Positions 33,833 to 43,078 of a stretch of 64,000 nucleotides of DNA are shown here, in pieces (positions within the stretch are counted from its first letter, which is position 1; each line of letters starts with the position of its first letter). Made by a program: the position numbers and the translations under genes. Location: contig JBAOHO010000010.1 in assembly GCA_037045355.1 (NCBI GenBank), positions 114,861 to 178,860 of the forward strand, read 5' to 3'. The notes under the pieces were generated by a model. That model was not told the origin of the DNA and made no database searches. It saw only the letters and a list, made by a program, of their open reading frames with translations. Source of the DNA: Candidatus Nanopelagicales bacterium. Lineage in GTDB: Bacteria; Actinomycetota; Actinomycetes; S36-B12; GCA-2699445.

Positions 33833-34768
33833 ATGAGCCCAATAGCCCGCAGCTTGATGGGGTTGGCCCTTGGCGCCAGCGTGGTGGCGCCAAGTCTGAT
33901 CGTCGCGGGCTCGATGGGTAGCGCGGGCGCGGACCCTTGTTCCCGGTACGGCGCGAGTTCCACACTCACGTCAACTCGCTCCCGGCTCAGCGCGACTGAT
34001 AGTCAAGATTCGTGGGCTGCCCGCCGGCAATCGAACCTCACTCCTAGCCCCGGTCACCGTCGATGGACCCGGCAAGTACGGCCAGGCTCTCTTGCATCGA
34101 AGAGGCTCAGCGGCCTGAAACCGGGCAGGTACGTCATCCAAGCCAAGACCGTCAACACGGATAAGGGACCAGCTACACCGTCGCAGCCCCGACAGGTGGT
34201 GCGGTTGAATGCGGCTGGCACCAAGACCGCCAGGGTCAGCTACGCCGTCGGGGACGGTGACCTGTCTGGCGTCGTACGGGGCTCGCTGAACAGGAACGTC
34301 GATGACACCGCCATCAAGGTCGAGTGGACCCTGACCGTTCACCAGAAGTGGAACAACAAGGGCTCCTGGGAGGACGCCGGATCCACCGTGACTTATGAGA
34401 AGTCCGAAGAGACCGTCGGCCAACCGGGCCTGGAGTGTCCACAAGGAACAGAGACGACGCGCACCACGTTCGCGGGTGCCCCTTTCATGGGGATGACCGG
34501 GTTCTGGCTCAAACAAGATGTGACCAGTTACTGGCACACATCAGGGCGGACGAGCCCCATCTACGGCGATGACGGGTCCGTTACCTGCGTACCCGACGAC
34601 CTGAGCAGCACGCAGAGCGAGTCCATCGGGGGCGGATGGACCGAGGGATCGTGGAACTCCGACCGGTCAGTCCTCACCATCAGACTCACCGACACCGACG
34701 GGGCGGAAGTGCGGGGCGAACTGCGTACCGATCAGGGACCAGCACCTATCGGACCGCCCTTCCGCTGA
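33833..34768 (+). CDS. Secreted hypothetical protein with an internal out-of-frame segment
   Basis: A 311-aa protein with a signal peptide (MGLALGASVVAPSLIVAGS...AGA). The mature C-terminal part (about 150-311) contains WTLTVHQKWNNKGSWEDAG and a Cys pair, and is unrecognised. Between about 33,960 and 34,110 the open frame reads poorly (TSTRSRLSATDSQDSWAARR), while another frame reads LIVKIRGLPAGNRTS and VTVDGPGKYGQALL, the pattern of a small beta-sandwich repeat; the original frame resumes at ASKRLSGLKPGRYVIQAKTV. Two compensating indels are likely. Confidence 0.65.
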   Translation: MSPIARSLMGLALGASVVAPSLIVAGSMGSAGADPCSRYGASSTLTSTRSRLSATDSQDSWAARRQSNLTPSPGHRRWTRQVRPGSLASKRLSGLKPGRYVIQAKTVNTDKGPATPSQPRQVVRLNAAGTKTARVSYAVGDGDLSGVVRGSLNRNVDDTAIKVEWTLTVHQKWNNKGSWEDAGSTVTYEKSEETVGQPGLECPQGTETTRTTFAGAPFMGMTGFWLKQDVTSYWHTSGRTSPIYGDDGSVTCVPDDLSSTQSESIGGGWTEGSWNSDRSVLTIRLTDTDGAEVRGELRTDQGPAPIGPPFR

Positions 34769-35104
34769 CGGACCCCGGCTGAGGCCATAGCGAACGGCTC
34801 CGGTGGGGGCCGTGAGGAAACCACCGCTCCCGGCACTGAGGACCCTGCCAGCTGGCCTTCCCCTCGTAGCGTGAAGACGCCAGCCTGGAAAGGGAGGCGC
34901 TGGTCCAGCGGAAGAAGGTTCGATTCGGAGTTTCGCGAGGACGCGGGCGGCAGTCCCGGTATCCCGCGACCTCACGTCGCGCCAGAAACGTCCGTCCGGC
35001 CTCTGACCTGGACCTCGTCGCGGGGCGCTGAACCGACGTCCCGGGACATGCCGACCTACCCGAACACGACAGGGAGGACACTGGATACGAGAAGAGGGAG
35101 ACCG
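34769..35104. other. Gap of 336 nt without a confident gene
   Basis: The frame of the following PIG-L gene stays open upstream to 34871, but the predicted peptide (Arg/Ser/Pro-rich) does not resemble a signal or domain. I see no tRNA, no strong hairpin and no repeat. It presumably holds the promoter of the next gene. Confidence 0.5.
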
Positions 35105-36115
35105 ATGCCAGTGCGGAAAGCGCCCACGTGGGGCGCTCTTGTTGTCCTCCTCATGGTCAGTTGGTTCGTGACGGCCTGTGACTCTGAACCGAAACCCACC
35201 GAACCGCCGCAACGGGTGCTGTTCATCACCGCCCATCCCGACGACGAGACCCTATTCGGCCTTGGGCGGTTTCGGGAACGTGACTGGCAGGTGGATGTCG
35301 CACTGGTCACCAACGGCGAGGGCGGTCAGGTCGTTGAAGGAATCCGAGCGACTCCCGACAAGGACGGTGACGTGCTGACCGAGAAGGATCCGGCGCCAAC
35401 GGTTCGTGTGGTCGCCAAACCGCCGGATGGTGACCGCGGTCGTCCTGTGCGCAGTTCCGTGGACTTGGCGCGGGAGCGTCGGGCCGAGTTCCTGGACACC
35501 ATGAGCAGGCAGGGAGTTCAGGAGGTCTTCTTCCTGTCCGACCTGCAGCGTTCCGACTACGAAGACTCCTGGGACAACGGAATCCGTAACTGGGATGTTC
35601 CCCGACTACGGCGGCAGTTGGCGCTCATCAGTGAGCGCGTCCAGCCCGGCGTTGTCGTCACCATGAATCCCGGCGAGACGTGGGCGCACAAACAGCACCA
35701 GGGGCTCGGGCGCATCGTGCGCTCGATGTGGATCTCCGGTCAACTGGACTCCGCGACCGGAACAAGGCCGATCCTGTACGGCCTTCGTGAGCACGGCTGG
35801 TACGAGCAGTCACAGGTGCCACAGAAGGGTGATGAGACGTTCGACCGTTCCGCGTTCTCCCCGACACTGCAACGCACCTACGCCGAGAACTGGACATGGG
35901 CAACGGACTCATACGTGAGTCAGAGCTCCCATCCGGTGTGGTTCGAGGCTCGAGCCGACGCAGGCTTCCTCCCGGGCTACGGCGACATCGACATCATCCG
36001 GCGACTGGCCGCGACCGATACGACCTTGACCACACTCCTCGACAGTTCGCCGCCTGTGCCGGGGGCTCCTGATCCGGGCGAACTTCGACAGACCGACATG
36101 AGCGGGATCGACTGA
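35105..36115 (+). CDS. PIG-L family deacetylase-like lipoprotein
   Basis: A 336-aa protein with a lipoprotein signal (ALVVLLMVSWFVTAC, Cys25). The zinc motif AHPDDE (43-48), with a later HKQHQG supplying a third His, is the PIG-L/LmbE signature. Family members remove acetyl groups from N-acetylglucosamine derivatives, for example MshB and Mca in mycothiol metabolism. The lipid anchor argues for an extracytoplasmic substrate instead. ATG 35105 has AGGGAG upstream. It stands alone. Confidence 0.85.
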   Translation: MPVRKAPTWGALVVLLMVSWFVTACDSEPKPTEPPQRVLFITAHPDDETLFGLGRFRERDWQVDVALVTNGEGGQVVEGIRATPDKDGDVLTEKDPAPTVRVVAKPPDGDRGRPVRSSVDLARERRAEFLDTMSRQGVQEVFFLSDLQRSDYEDSWDNGIRNWDVPRLRRQLALISERVQPGVVVTMNPGETWAHKQHQGLGRIVRSMWISGQLDSATGTRPILYGLREHGWYEQSQVPQKGDETFDRSAFSPTLQRTYAENWTWATDSYVSQSSHPVWFEARADAGFLPGYGDIDIIRRLAATDTTLTTLLDSSPPVPGAPDPGELRQTDMSGID

Positions 36116-36336
36116 CCGGAGCGGTTCCGGCACCTGACCACGGTACTGATCTCCAGGGATCTGACCGGACCGACTGCGGGCGCCGCACGAGTTCGGCGAT
36201 CGGCGCGCACACCACTGTGGCGGCTCCCACCCGTTCCCTCTGACTCATGAAAGCGCCCGCGAACTCTGGACTGATCCGCGGACACAACAGGTAGATTCGC
36301 CGCAGGCGGGGGCCCGATCGACGGAATGGACACTTC

Positions 36337-37590
36337 GTGAACAATCCCATCGACCGACCAGGTCTTGTCGGTTCAGCAACCACTCGCCGCGTGGCTGCTG
36401 CGGCAACGGCGCTGGTCCTGACGACAGGAGTCGCCATCCCAGCGTCGGCTGCGCCTGGGTCCGGCAAGGACCAAGCTGCGCACATCTCCGACATCGTGCG
36501 CGACACCATGAAGTCCGACCATCTCAAGGCCGTCATCGTCCGGGTCACCAAGAACAACAAGGTGATCATGACCAAGGCCTTCGGCGAATCACTCACGGGG
36601 GTTCCGGCCACCACCGACATGCGTTTCCGCAACGGAGCCGTCGCGTTCGCCTACGTGGCCACCTTGCTCATGAGATTCGTGGACCAGGACAAAGTACGCC
36701 TGAACGACACCATCGATCGTTGGCTCCCGAACGTACCGTTGTCCGACCAAGTCACCGTGAAGATGCTGGCGAACCAGACGAGCGGCTACCCGGACTACGA
36801 GGAAGATCCGCAGTTCACTGCGGACTTCCTCGAGAACCCGTTCCAGGACTTCTCGTTCAAGGAGCGGCGCACGATCGCATTCTCCCGACCCCAGTTGTTC
36901 CCCCCTGGAACGAACTGGAGCTACTCGCACACCAACTTCATGTTGCTGGGCAAGATCCTGTCCACGATCGGCGCCAAGCCGCTGGCGACGCTGCTGAGGC
37001 AGCAGGTGCTGCGTCCCATGGGACTGTCGAGCACGGTGTCTTCTCAGTCGTCCCAGATCCCCAGTCCGGTGCTGCATTCGTTCAGTTCGGAACGTCGAGC
37101 AGCATTGGGAATCCCTACGGGTCAGAAGTTCTACGAGGAGTCCACGTTCTGGAACTCGGCATGGGGAACTCCCATCGGAGCGACCCAGACCACCGACATC
37201 GTCGACATGACGGCCACTGCCGACGCCGTGGGAAGCGGGCGTCTGCTGTCCAAGTCCAGCTACAAGGCCATGACCGGTCCGAATCTGTTGGGTTTCGGTC
37301 GCGCGCAACCGAACTGTGTGCCGGAGTGCTTCAAGCAGGTACGGGGTTACAACTACGGACTTGGGGTGGTCCGCTCGGGATCCTGGTTGCTGCAGAACCC
37401 TTTGCTGGGCGGGTACAGCGCCGCCATGGCCAACCTGCCCAAGCAGAGGCTGTCAATCGCAGTCGCGGCCACATTCCGCGAGTCGGCGTTCGATGACCAA
37501 GGCAACTATCCCGGAAACCCCAGCGACCAACTGTGGCGGATGATCGGCGCCTACCTGGCCCCGAAGGACCCACCGCCGATCAAGAAGTAG
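36337..37590 (+). CDS. Secreted serine beta-lactamase-like (class C/DD-peptidase fold) protein lacking catalytic motifs
   Basis: A 417-aa protein with a signal peptide ending near IPASAAP. The family scaffold is clear: MRFRNGA..., KVRLNDTIDRWLPNVP, VTVKMLANQTSGYPDYE, PPGTNWSYSHTNFMLLGKIL and VLRPMGLSST. The SxxK nucleophile motif reads Ala101-Val-Ala-Phe104, and the YxN motif reads Tyr197-Ser-His199. No KTG-like triad is evident; GGYSA is at the expected place. Hydrolysis is therefore unlikely, and a binding or regulatory role is inferred. It ends before a strong bidirectional hairpin. Confidence 0.85.
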   Translation: MNNPIDRPGLVGSATTRRVAAAATALVLTTGVAIPASAAPGSGKDQAAHISDIVRDTMKSDHLKAVIVRVTKNNKVIMTKAFGESLTGVPATTDMRFRNGAVAFAYVATLLMRFVDQDKVRLNDTIDRWLPNVPLSDQVTVKMLANQTSGYPDYEEDPQFTADFLENPFQDFSFKERRTIAFSRPQLFPPGTNWSYSHTNFMLLGKILSTIGAKPLATLLRQQVLRPMGLSSTVSSQSSQIPSPVLHSFSSERRAALGIPTGQKFYEESTFWNSAWGTPIGATQTTDIVDMTATADAVGSGRLLSKSSYKAMTGPNLLGFGRAQPNCVPECFKQVRGYNYGLGVVRSGSWLLQNPLLGGYSAAMANLPKQRLSIAVAATFRESAFDDQGNYPGNPSDQLWRMIGAYLAPKDPPPIKK

Positions 37591-37689
37591 CAGCGACGAG
37601 TCACTGCGCTAGGCGAGGCGATCACTCGGCCCTGCTGGGATGGTTCGGCCATGACGCGCTGGACCTGCCCAGCGGGGCTATCACGCGAG

Positions 37690-37724
37690 TGGTCCCCTCT
37701 GCCCGAAGGGGACAGAGGGGACCA
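37690..37724. terminator. Bidirectional terminator hairpin between convergent genes
   Basis: A 12-bp perfect stem (TGGTCCCCTCTG / CAGAGGGGACCA) with an 11-nt loop, midway between the convergent beta-lactamase-like and Fn3 genes. No long T-run, but the stem is very stable. Confidence 0.7.
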
Positions 37725-37746
37725 GCAGACGGACCCGGGACTCGGA

Positions 37747-39504
37747 CTACTGACACGTCTCGGGCGTGAACACCACGTCGTCCAAGAAGTTGCCGACCGA
37801 CATCGAAGACGCCGTGCGCACCGCCTGGAAGGCGAACCGAGTCGTGGTCTGGCCCGCCGGAATTTTGTAGGTCTCGGTGTACTGGACCCACGCTGTGTTC
37901 CCGGTAGAAAGCTCCGACCCGGACTGGCTCAGTTGGCCGCCAGGGGCGCCAACCATGACCCGCATGGTGTCGGTTCCGGCCCTCCCCCGGTGCTTCAGGT
38001 GCCAACGCATCGTCGTGCCGGGAGTGGTCGGTAGGTCCTGATACAGGGTCCCGGCCTTGTTGGCGTTGAGTTCCGCAAACTGTCGGCCCTCGGCGGCGGT
38101 GACTTTGCCGTTGGAACTATGACTGAACCCGGTGGACCACAACTCGATGAAGCTTTCCGCCGAGTTGTTCCACTGCAGACCCGAAGTGCTCGAGGGCAGG
38201 ATCCGGTAGGTCGCGTTGGGGATGGCCGGAGTCTCGAACCCACCGTTGGTCAAAGTCGACACGAAACAGATGGGGGCGGGTTCGCAGACGCGCGCCTTCA
38301 TGCGGAGCATCTCCTGCGACGAGGTAGCCCCGATGCCGGTGACCACCACGTTGTAGGTGCCGCAGGGCACCGGGTCGAAGGTCACCCGACCCGCATTGTT
38401 GGTGACCTGATGACGGTCCGTCCATCCCGCAGTGCCGTTGGCCCGGGCGACATCGATGCGAGCGACGGGGTAGTTGCTCGAGGAACCAACCGGCGCGGAG
38501 AAGTCGACGGCGATCGAGTCGTCGCCACCCGTGATGGTGGCGGTCGCGGAGACCGGGTTGTAGCCGCTGCGGTTCAGGCTGTACGGCTTGCTCAGCAAGC
38601 CCTCGACATCGCCGTTGACCCCGCGCATGACGAACGTCCAGTTCACCGTCGGATCCAAGGCGGAGACAGTGACCGACCGGTCGGACGGCTTGGCGGAAAC
38701 CCAGGTGTAGGACTTGTCCGTCAAGCGCTTGTACCCGATGCGGTATCCGGTGAGTTCGCCATATCCCGTCCAGTCGCTGGGCTTCCAGTTAACGACTGCG
38801 GCCGCGGGTTCGTCTGCCGCCCGGCTGACGGTGAACTTGGGGCTGGCGGCGCGATTGTTGCCCAACACTTGGGTGCTCGTGACGCATCCCCCGAAACTGT
38901 TGGTGGCGGTCACCTTCGCGACATACATCCGGTCAGGATCCAGGTCCTTGACGGTCACTGAAGTCTGGGCCTGGTCCTGCGAGTGGACCACCTTGCCGTT
39001 GGACAACTGCTTCACCTGAACCGCGTAGCCGCTGACGGGCGTCGCGCCTTGATGCTTGGGCGCACCCCAGGACACAACCCCCGTGGTGCCGCTGTCGGTC
39101 CGCTTCCCGCTCGTCGAGTTGACTCCCCCGGGACCCAGGGACGGAACGTAGGTGGCTCCTGTCGTACCCATCGAGTCGTTCGAGACGACGGCCGACACCG
39201 AAACCTTGTAGTTGGTGCAGTCACCCTGCCCCTGGAAGACGGCCGACGTCTGATCGGCAGGGACGATCATGTTCGTGTCCTTGGTGCCGTCGTTGACGCG
39301 AACCATGTAGTTGTTGATCCCGGCCACGGGCTTCCAGTTGATCGCCAAGGCGTGGGGGTCAGTGGCCGACCGGGTCACTGACAGACCGCGGGGAGCCTCC
39401 GGAGCAGCGACAGCCGAAGCTGGGGAGGCTGCGACTGTCACTGTGCCCGTCATGATGACGGACAGTGAAACGAGGCCGAGGGCGAGTGGTCGAGAGAGGC
39501 TCAT
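37747..39504 (-). CDS. Secreted fibronectin type III domain protein
   Basis: A 585-aa exported protein. The signal peptide LALGLVSLSVIMTGTVTVAASPASA is followed by at least three Fn3 modules (APRGLSVTRSATDPHALAIN, VVSWGAPKHQGATPVSGYAV and ADEPAAAVVNWKPSDWTGYG), a fourth Ig-like part, and a C-terminal jelly-roll region beginning LTNGGFETP, typical of DUF642/CBM-like domains. Probably surface or matrix binding. The start is uncertain: ATG 39504 gives the cleanest signal peptide but has little ribosome-binding sequence; ATG 39528 is an alternative. Confidence 0.8.
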   Translation of the reverse strand: MSLSRPLALGLVSLSVIMTGTVTVAASPASAVAAPEAPRGLSVTRSATDPHALAINWKPVAGINNYMVRVNDGTKDTNMIVPADQTSAVFQGQGDCTNYKVSVSAVVSNDSMGTTGATYVPSLGPGGVNSTSGKRTDSGTTGVVSWGAPKHQGATPVSGYAVQVKQLSNGKVVHSQDQAQTSVTVKDLDPDRMYVAKVTATNSFGGCVTSTQVLGNNRAASPKFTVSRAADEPAAAVVNWKPSDWTGYGELTGYRIGYKRLTDKSYTWVSAKPSDRSVTVSALDPTVNWTFVMRGVNGDVEGLLSKPYSLNRSGYNPVSATATITGGDDSIAVDFSAPVGSSSNYPVARIDVARANGTAGWTDRHQVTNNAGRVTFDPVPCGTYNVVVTGIGATSSQEMLRMKARVCEPAPICFVSTLTNGGFETPAIPNATYRILPSSTSGLQWNNSAESFIELWSTGFSHSSNGKVTAAEGRQFAELNANKAGTLYQDLPTTPGTTMRWHLKHRGRAGTDTMRVMVGAPGGQLSQSGSELSTGNTAWVQYTETYKIPAGQTTTRFAFQAVRTASSMSVGNFLDDVVFTPETCQ

Positions 39505-39713
39505 GGTCTCACAGTGTCGGAGGACCATCTGGGAGACCTCTGGCCACTCTCTGGAATCCCTCAAGAGTCTGTCCCAACGGATGTCAGCACCATCGGTCAT
39601 GCACCCGTTCGGGTCGCCAAGGTGCCGCACTGCCCCGCTGTCGTGCTTCCCTGGGCGGGTGGGCAGGAACCGGGGCAACGCGCTCGGATCGATCTCGTCG
39701 GAAGGTGTCCATC

Positions 39714-40241
39714 GTGATCAGGAAAGTCATCGTGGCGGTCTCGGTGACCGTCATGGGTGTTTTCGCCAGTCTGTCATCAGCCGATGCAGCGTCGGCGCCA
39801 CAAGCTGACCCCGGCTTCTCGCAGGGTGCAGCAGATCCAGCTGTCTGGGGCCCCTTCTCACCTGGGGTGACGATCGTGCGGGTCGGAGGACGAGCCGCCT
39901 CCAACAGGTGCGCCTGGAATGGCCGTTGGACCTATACCGGTGACGGGGGTCAGAACTACGGATACATGGTACTCAAGACCCAGGGCCCCAAAGCCCGCTC
40001 ACTCAGCGGCCACTACAGCGGCGGCGGGACCAGCGGCACGATTTGGGGGAACCTCAATGCGTCGTGCGGTCACGTCTGGAAGGGCGAGTACGAGGACACA
40101 AGCGGACTCCTGAACGCCGGGGGGCACAGGACGATACTCAATGACGACCGAAGATCATTCCGCGGCAAGTACTCCACGTGCGACACGTACTGGCCGTTCG
40201 ACAGGTTCTGCACCTATCGCTGGGAGGGCACGAAGGTGTGA
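39714..40241 (+). CDS. Secreted hypothetical protein
   Basis: A 175-aa exported protein. The GTG at 39714 has GGAAGG about 8 nt upstream and gives MIRKVIVAVSVTVMGVFASL, a signal peptide with cleavage near ADAASA. The mature part is rich in Gly, Tyr and Trp (NGRWTYTGDGGQNYGYMVL, SGHYSGGGTSGTIWGNLNAS) with four Cys that could pair. It resembles a small beta-barrel but I do not recognise the family. It is divergent from the Fn3 gene and converges on the ClC gene. Confidence 0.7.
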   Translation: MIRKVIVAVSVTVMGVFASLSSADAASAPQADPGFSQGAADPAVWGPFSPGVTIVRVGGRAASNRCAWNGRWTYTGDGGQNYGYMVLKTQGPKARSLSGHYSGGGTSGTIWGNLNASCGHVWKGEYEDTSGLLNAGGHRTILNDDRRSFRGKYSTCDTYWPFDRFCTYRWEGTKV

Positions 40242-40254
40242 TCCTGACTGCCCC

Positions 40255-41565
40255 TTACGGCGCGACCGTGGGAGGGCCCGCCGAAGAGGGCACATCCAGT
40301 TCGACCTGATCCTCTTGGGCATCAGAGGCCGAGTGGCTTCCCATCAGTACCGTGGCGATCGCGACGCCCGCGATTCCCAACGCCGTCGGCATCGCCTCGC
40401 CGCACAATTCGATGATCAAACCGGCACCTGCCAGCGGGATGCGATAGCCGGCGCCGAGAAACGCGCCCATCCCGACCAGAGCCAGCAATGTCGGGTTGGG
40501 CAAGCCCATGATGACCGCGGTCGCTGTCCCGATCAGCAGACCGTTCGTGGCCAATGACGTAAACACACCGCCGCCGCCCCCGGCTGCGATGCACAGCAGG
40601 ACCGACGCCCAGCGGAAAGCCAGCGCGGCCAGCAGCAGAAGCAGGGCCGGAGGTGGTCCTGACGCCGGCAGCGCCCAGTCGGAGGCGACGTAGCCGGGGC
40701 CCGCGGTGACGGCGGCGCCCGTCACCCACCAGGACGAGGCCGCCAGCCCGGCCAGCACGACGCCGGCAAGGGCCGCTCTCCCCCACGGTCGAGGGCCATC
40801 CTTCCAGTTGCGGACCCGGCCCATGATGATCGCGAACAGCCGGGCGCCGAACCCGCACAGCACCGCAACAACGATGACGCCGAACATCTCGTAGAGGCCG
40901 ATCTCGTGCGGTACGTAGGTCATCAGGTTCCGGGCGCTCTTGATGAGCGAAGCCGTGGCGAACGACGAAGCCGCCGCGAGCATGGCGGCCAACAGCCGCC
41001 TACCGTCCAGATTCCGCCGGAAGGGCATCTCGATGCCGTAGGCGGCCCCGAGGATTGGCGAGGAGAAGACCGTGGCGATCCCGGCCGCCGCGCCGCACAC
41101 CAGCACCAGTCGGCGCCCGTGCGGAGTGCCGAGGTAGGCGAGGCGACCCCGGGTCAGGCGGCGGCAGGCCACCCCCAGCGCGTTGCCGACCATGACCGAC
41201 TGCGACTCCAGACCCTGTGAGCCGCCCAGCCCCACCGTTGTCGCCCCGGAAAGCAGGCGTCCGGGAACCTGCCGCAGCGGATACGGTCGACTGCTGTGGT
41301 GGTAGTAGACCGGAAAGAGTTCAGACGTGCTCGGTCGAGTCGTGCCCGCGACTCGGATGAGAGCCAAGCGAGTCAGTAGGAACACTCCCAGGGCGGGCAA
41401 GGCGAACCATGGACCGGGGATGCCCAACACGACTCGCTCCAAGAAGAAGCGTTCGATGACGTCCACGAGGACACCGACGCACACCCCCGTGACAGCGCCG
41501 ATGGCCACCGGGACGATGATCAACTCGACCCAGGTGGCGCGCACGGTGGCTTGCGCAGGACCCAC
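40255..41565 (-). CDS. ClC-family chloride channel/transporter
   Basis: A 436-aa membrane protein with 10-12 helices. VCGAAAGIATVFSSPILGAAYGIE is the conserved GAAAGxAxxFxxPxxGxxxxxE motif. The gating-glutamate loop reads GSQGLESQS where most ClCs have GREGP, so the Glu is kept but flanking residues differ. The GxFxP loop reads GGVFTSLATNG, losing Pro. Ion selectivity and whether it is a channel or an antiporter cannot be judged. No C-terminal CBS domains. Confidence 0.88.
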   Translation of the reverse strand: MGPAQATVRATWVELIIVPVAIGAVTGVCVGVLVDVIERFFLERVVLGIPGPWFALPALGVFLLTRLALIRVAGTTRPSTSELFPVYYHHSSRPYPLRQVPGRLLSGATTVGLGGSQGLESQSVMVGNALGVACRRLTRGRLAYLGTPHGRRLVLVCGAAAGIATVFSSPILGAAYGIEMPFRRNLDGRRLLAAMLAAASSFATASLIKSARNLMTYVPHEIGLYEMFGVIVVAVLCGFGARLFAIIMGRVRNWKDGPRPWGRAALAGVVLAGLAASSWWVTGAAVTAGPGYVASDWALPASGPPPALLLLLAALAFRWASVLLCIAAGGGGGVFTSLATNGLLIGTATAVIMGLPNPTLLALVGMGAFLGAGYRIPLAGAGLIIELCGEAMPTALGIAGVAIATVLMGSHSASDAQEDQVELDVPSSAGPPTVAP

Positions 41566-41665
41566 GGCTTGATTCTGCCGAATCCCCCGCCCCGGAGCTG
41601 AGCATTCGGTCAGCTATGGGCGCTGACGACGACCACGACGTCTATCGGAATCCTGCCGGGGCTGA

Positions 41666-41887
41666 CTACCGCGTGTGGGCGGCCGTGACGCCGCTGGACG
41701 CGAGACTCGCGACCGGGGCTTGGGGGTCCGCGCCGTCCACTCCCGCGCGGCCCTTCTTGGGGTATCGCTCGACGTATTCCCGCTTGAGCAACACCCGCGG
41801 ATCATTGTTCTCGTCGAGATCCGCCGGCCCCAGGAATGTGAGCAGAGTGCGGGTGGCAAAGTACTTCATCTTGTACGTGATATCCAT
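41666..41887 (-). CDS. Small hypothetical protein, 73 aa
   Basis: ATG 41887 is preceded by AGGAGGT at ideal spacing, strong support for translation. The protein begins MDITYKMKYFATRTLLTFL, then GPADLDENNDPRVLLKREY with a basic patch (RYPKKGR) and an Ala/Ser-rich end. No membrane helix or motif is recognised. It lies upstream of the ClC gene on the same strand with 100 nt between, so they may share a transcript. The 222 nt before it hold no gene. Confidence 0.6.
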   Translation of the reverse strand: MDITYKMKYFATRTLLTFLGPADLDENNDPRVLLKREYVERYPKKGRAGVDGADPQAPVASLASSGVTAAHTR

Positions 41888-42109
41888 TTCGACCTCCTGG
41901 TCTCTTTCACGGTAGAACCGTTGCAAATCTTGTGCAACTGGACCTTGGGGTCCATGCGCCAGCATTAGGCACCGCAGGGTTCGTTCCGACAAGCGTGGCC
42001 TGGAGCGACGCAGCCATCGATGGAATCTCAGCCGTGGCACCCCTTTGCGCATTGACGGTTGGAGACTCCGGAGGTCGGTTCAAGAGGCGAGCGGAGCCCC
42101 TGCGGACGA

Positions 42110-43078
42110 TCAGCTAATGCTGATGGTGTGGAAGGTCGCGGTTGTGGGCGGGTTGGACGCGTACCAGGTGCGGAACCCCGTGTAGTTCTGGGCCGCTGGC
42201 ACGGGGTTGTTGAAGGTGTAACTGCCCAGCGCAGTGCCGTCGATGGACACCGAAGCAGTACCTTGGCTTGCATTCACGACGGTCACTTTGACCGTAATCG
42301 TGTGTTCATCCGTCCACCACGAGTTCGACCTGTCGCTGGGGACGAGGCCGCCGGTGTTGGCGCTGTTCCACACCTTGACCGTGCCCGCCTCTGTCCCGTT
42401 GGTTCTCGGTCGTATGACGATGGCCCCGAGACCTCGGTCGAACTGCAAGGCATAGCCGGTGTCCTTGGTGCCGTTGATCGTGGTGTTGAACAGCACGCCA
42501 TACCCGACCCCGGGTCCAGCGCCGAGAGTTGCGGAGACATTGATGGTGTATTCAGAGCGCGGGTTCGGGATGAAGATCAAGCCCCCGCCCGGGCTGGGTG
42601 ACACCCATCCCGAGTTGTTCTGTGTCCACGCCCCTACCCGGGGGTAGTTGCTCGGCGGCGCCGCAGCAGAGGCGAAGTCGATGACCTCGGCGTTGTTCAC
42701 GAAGTACTGCCAGGCACGCTGAGATGCGCTCCACACGAAGGCTGCCCCCTCCACGGCCGGTGTGATCACATCCGAGCCGCCGGCCTCGCCAGTCAGCAGA
42801 CCGCGATCGAACAGGCGGTTCATCCGTGCTGTGTCGCTGGGGAGTCCATTGAATTCCCCTGCCGGGGCCGAGGCGTTGTAGGCGGTCGACGCTCGGTTCA
42901 ACTGCACCAGATTGGCCTGATCGGCTGCGGTGTTCGCGTCATCTCGGAACTTGGCGACACCGAACACCACGATCCCACCCAGGACTCCCAACACGACGAT
43001 CGTGATCAGCAACTCGATGAGGGTGAAGCCCCGTTGGAGTGTGGCGGTCTCGGGCTTGCGTCGCCGCGAGACACACAC
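42110..43078 (-). CDS. Type IV prepilin-like protein with C-terminal jelly-roll domain
   Basis: A 322-aa protein. A class III signal RG|FTLIELLITIVVLGVLGGIVVFG has the cleavage site after Gly17 and Glu22 (Glu+5), so it is processed by a prepilin peptidase and assembled by a pilus or pseudopilus machine. The body (about 170-322) looks like a LamG/DUF1080-type jelly roll (YTINVSATLG..., GYALQFDRGLGAIVIR, HTITVKVTVVNASQ, VSIDGTALGSYTF). GTG 43078 has AGGAGGT 8 nt upstream. The PilB/GspE ATPase at 48-50 kb is the only other pilus gene in view. Confidence 0.85.
   Translation of the reverse strand: MCVSRRRKPETATLQRGFTLIELLITIVVLGVLGGIVVFGVAKFRDDANTAADQANLVQLNRASTAYNASAPAGEFNGLPSDTARMNRLFDRGLLTGEAGGSDVITPAVEGAAFVWSASQRAWQYFVNNAEVIDFASAAAPPSNYPRVGAWTQNNSGWVSPSPGGGLIFIPNPRSEYTINVSATLGAGPGVGYGVLFNTTINGTKDTGYALQFDRGLGAIVIRPRTNGTEAGTVKVWNSANTGGLVPSDRSNSWWTDEHTITVKVTVVNASQGTASVSIDGTALGSYTFNNPVPAAQNYTGFRTWYASNPPTTATFHTISIS

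Noticed and set aside
32659..36115. Possible genomic island integrated at tRNA-Arg
   Set aside because: No integrase, no direct repeat of the tRNA 3' end and no phage genes were found; the MerB-like gene alone is not enough.
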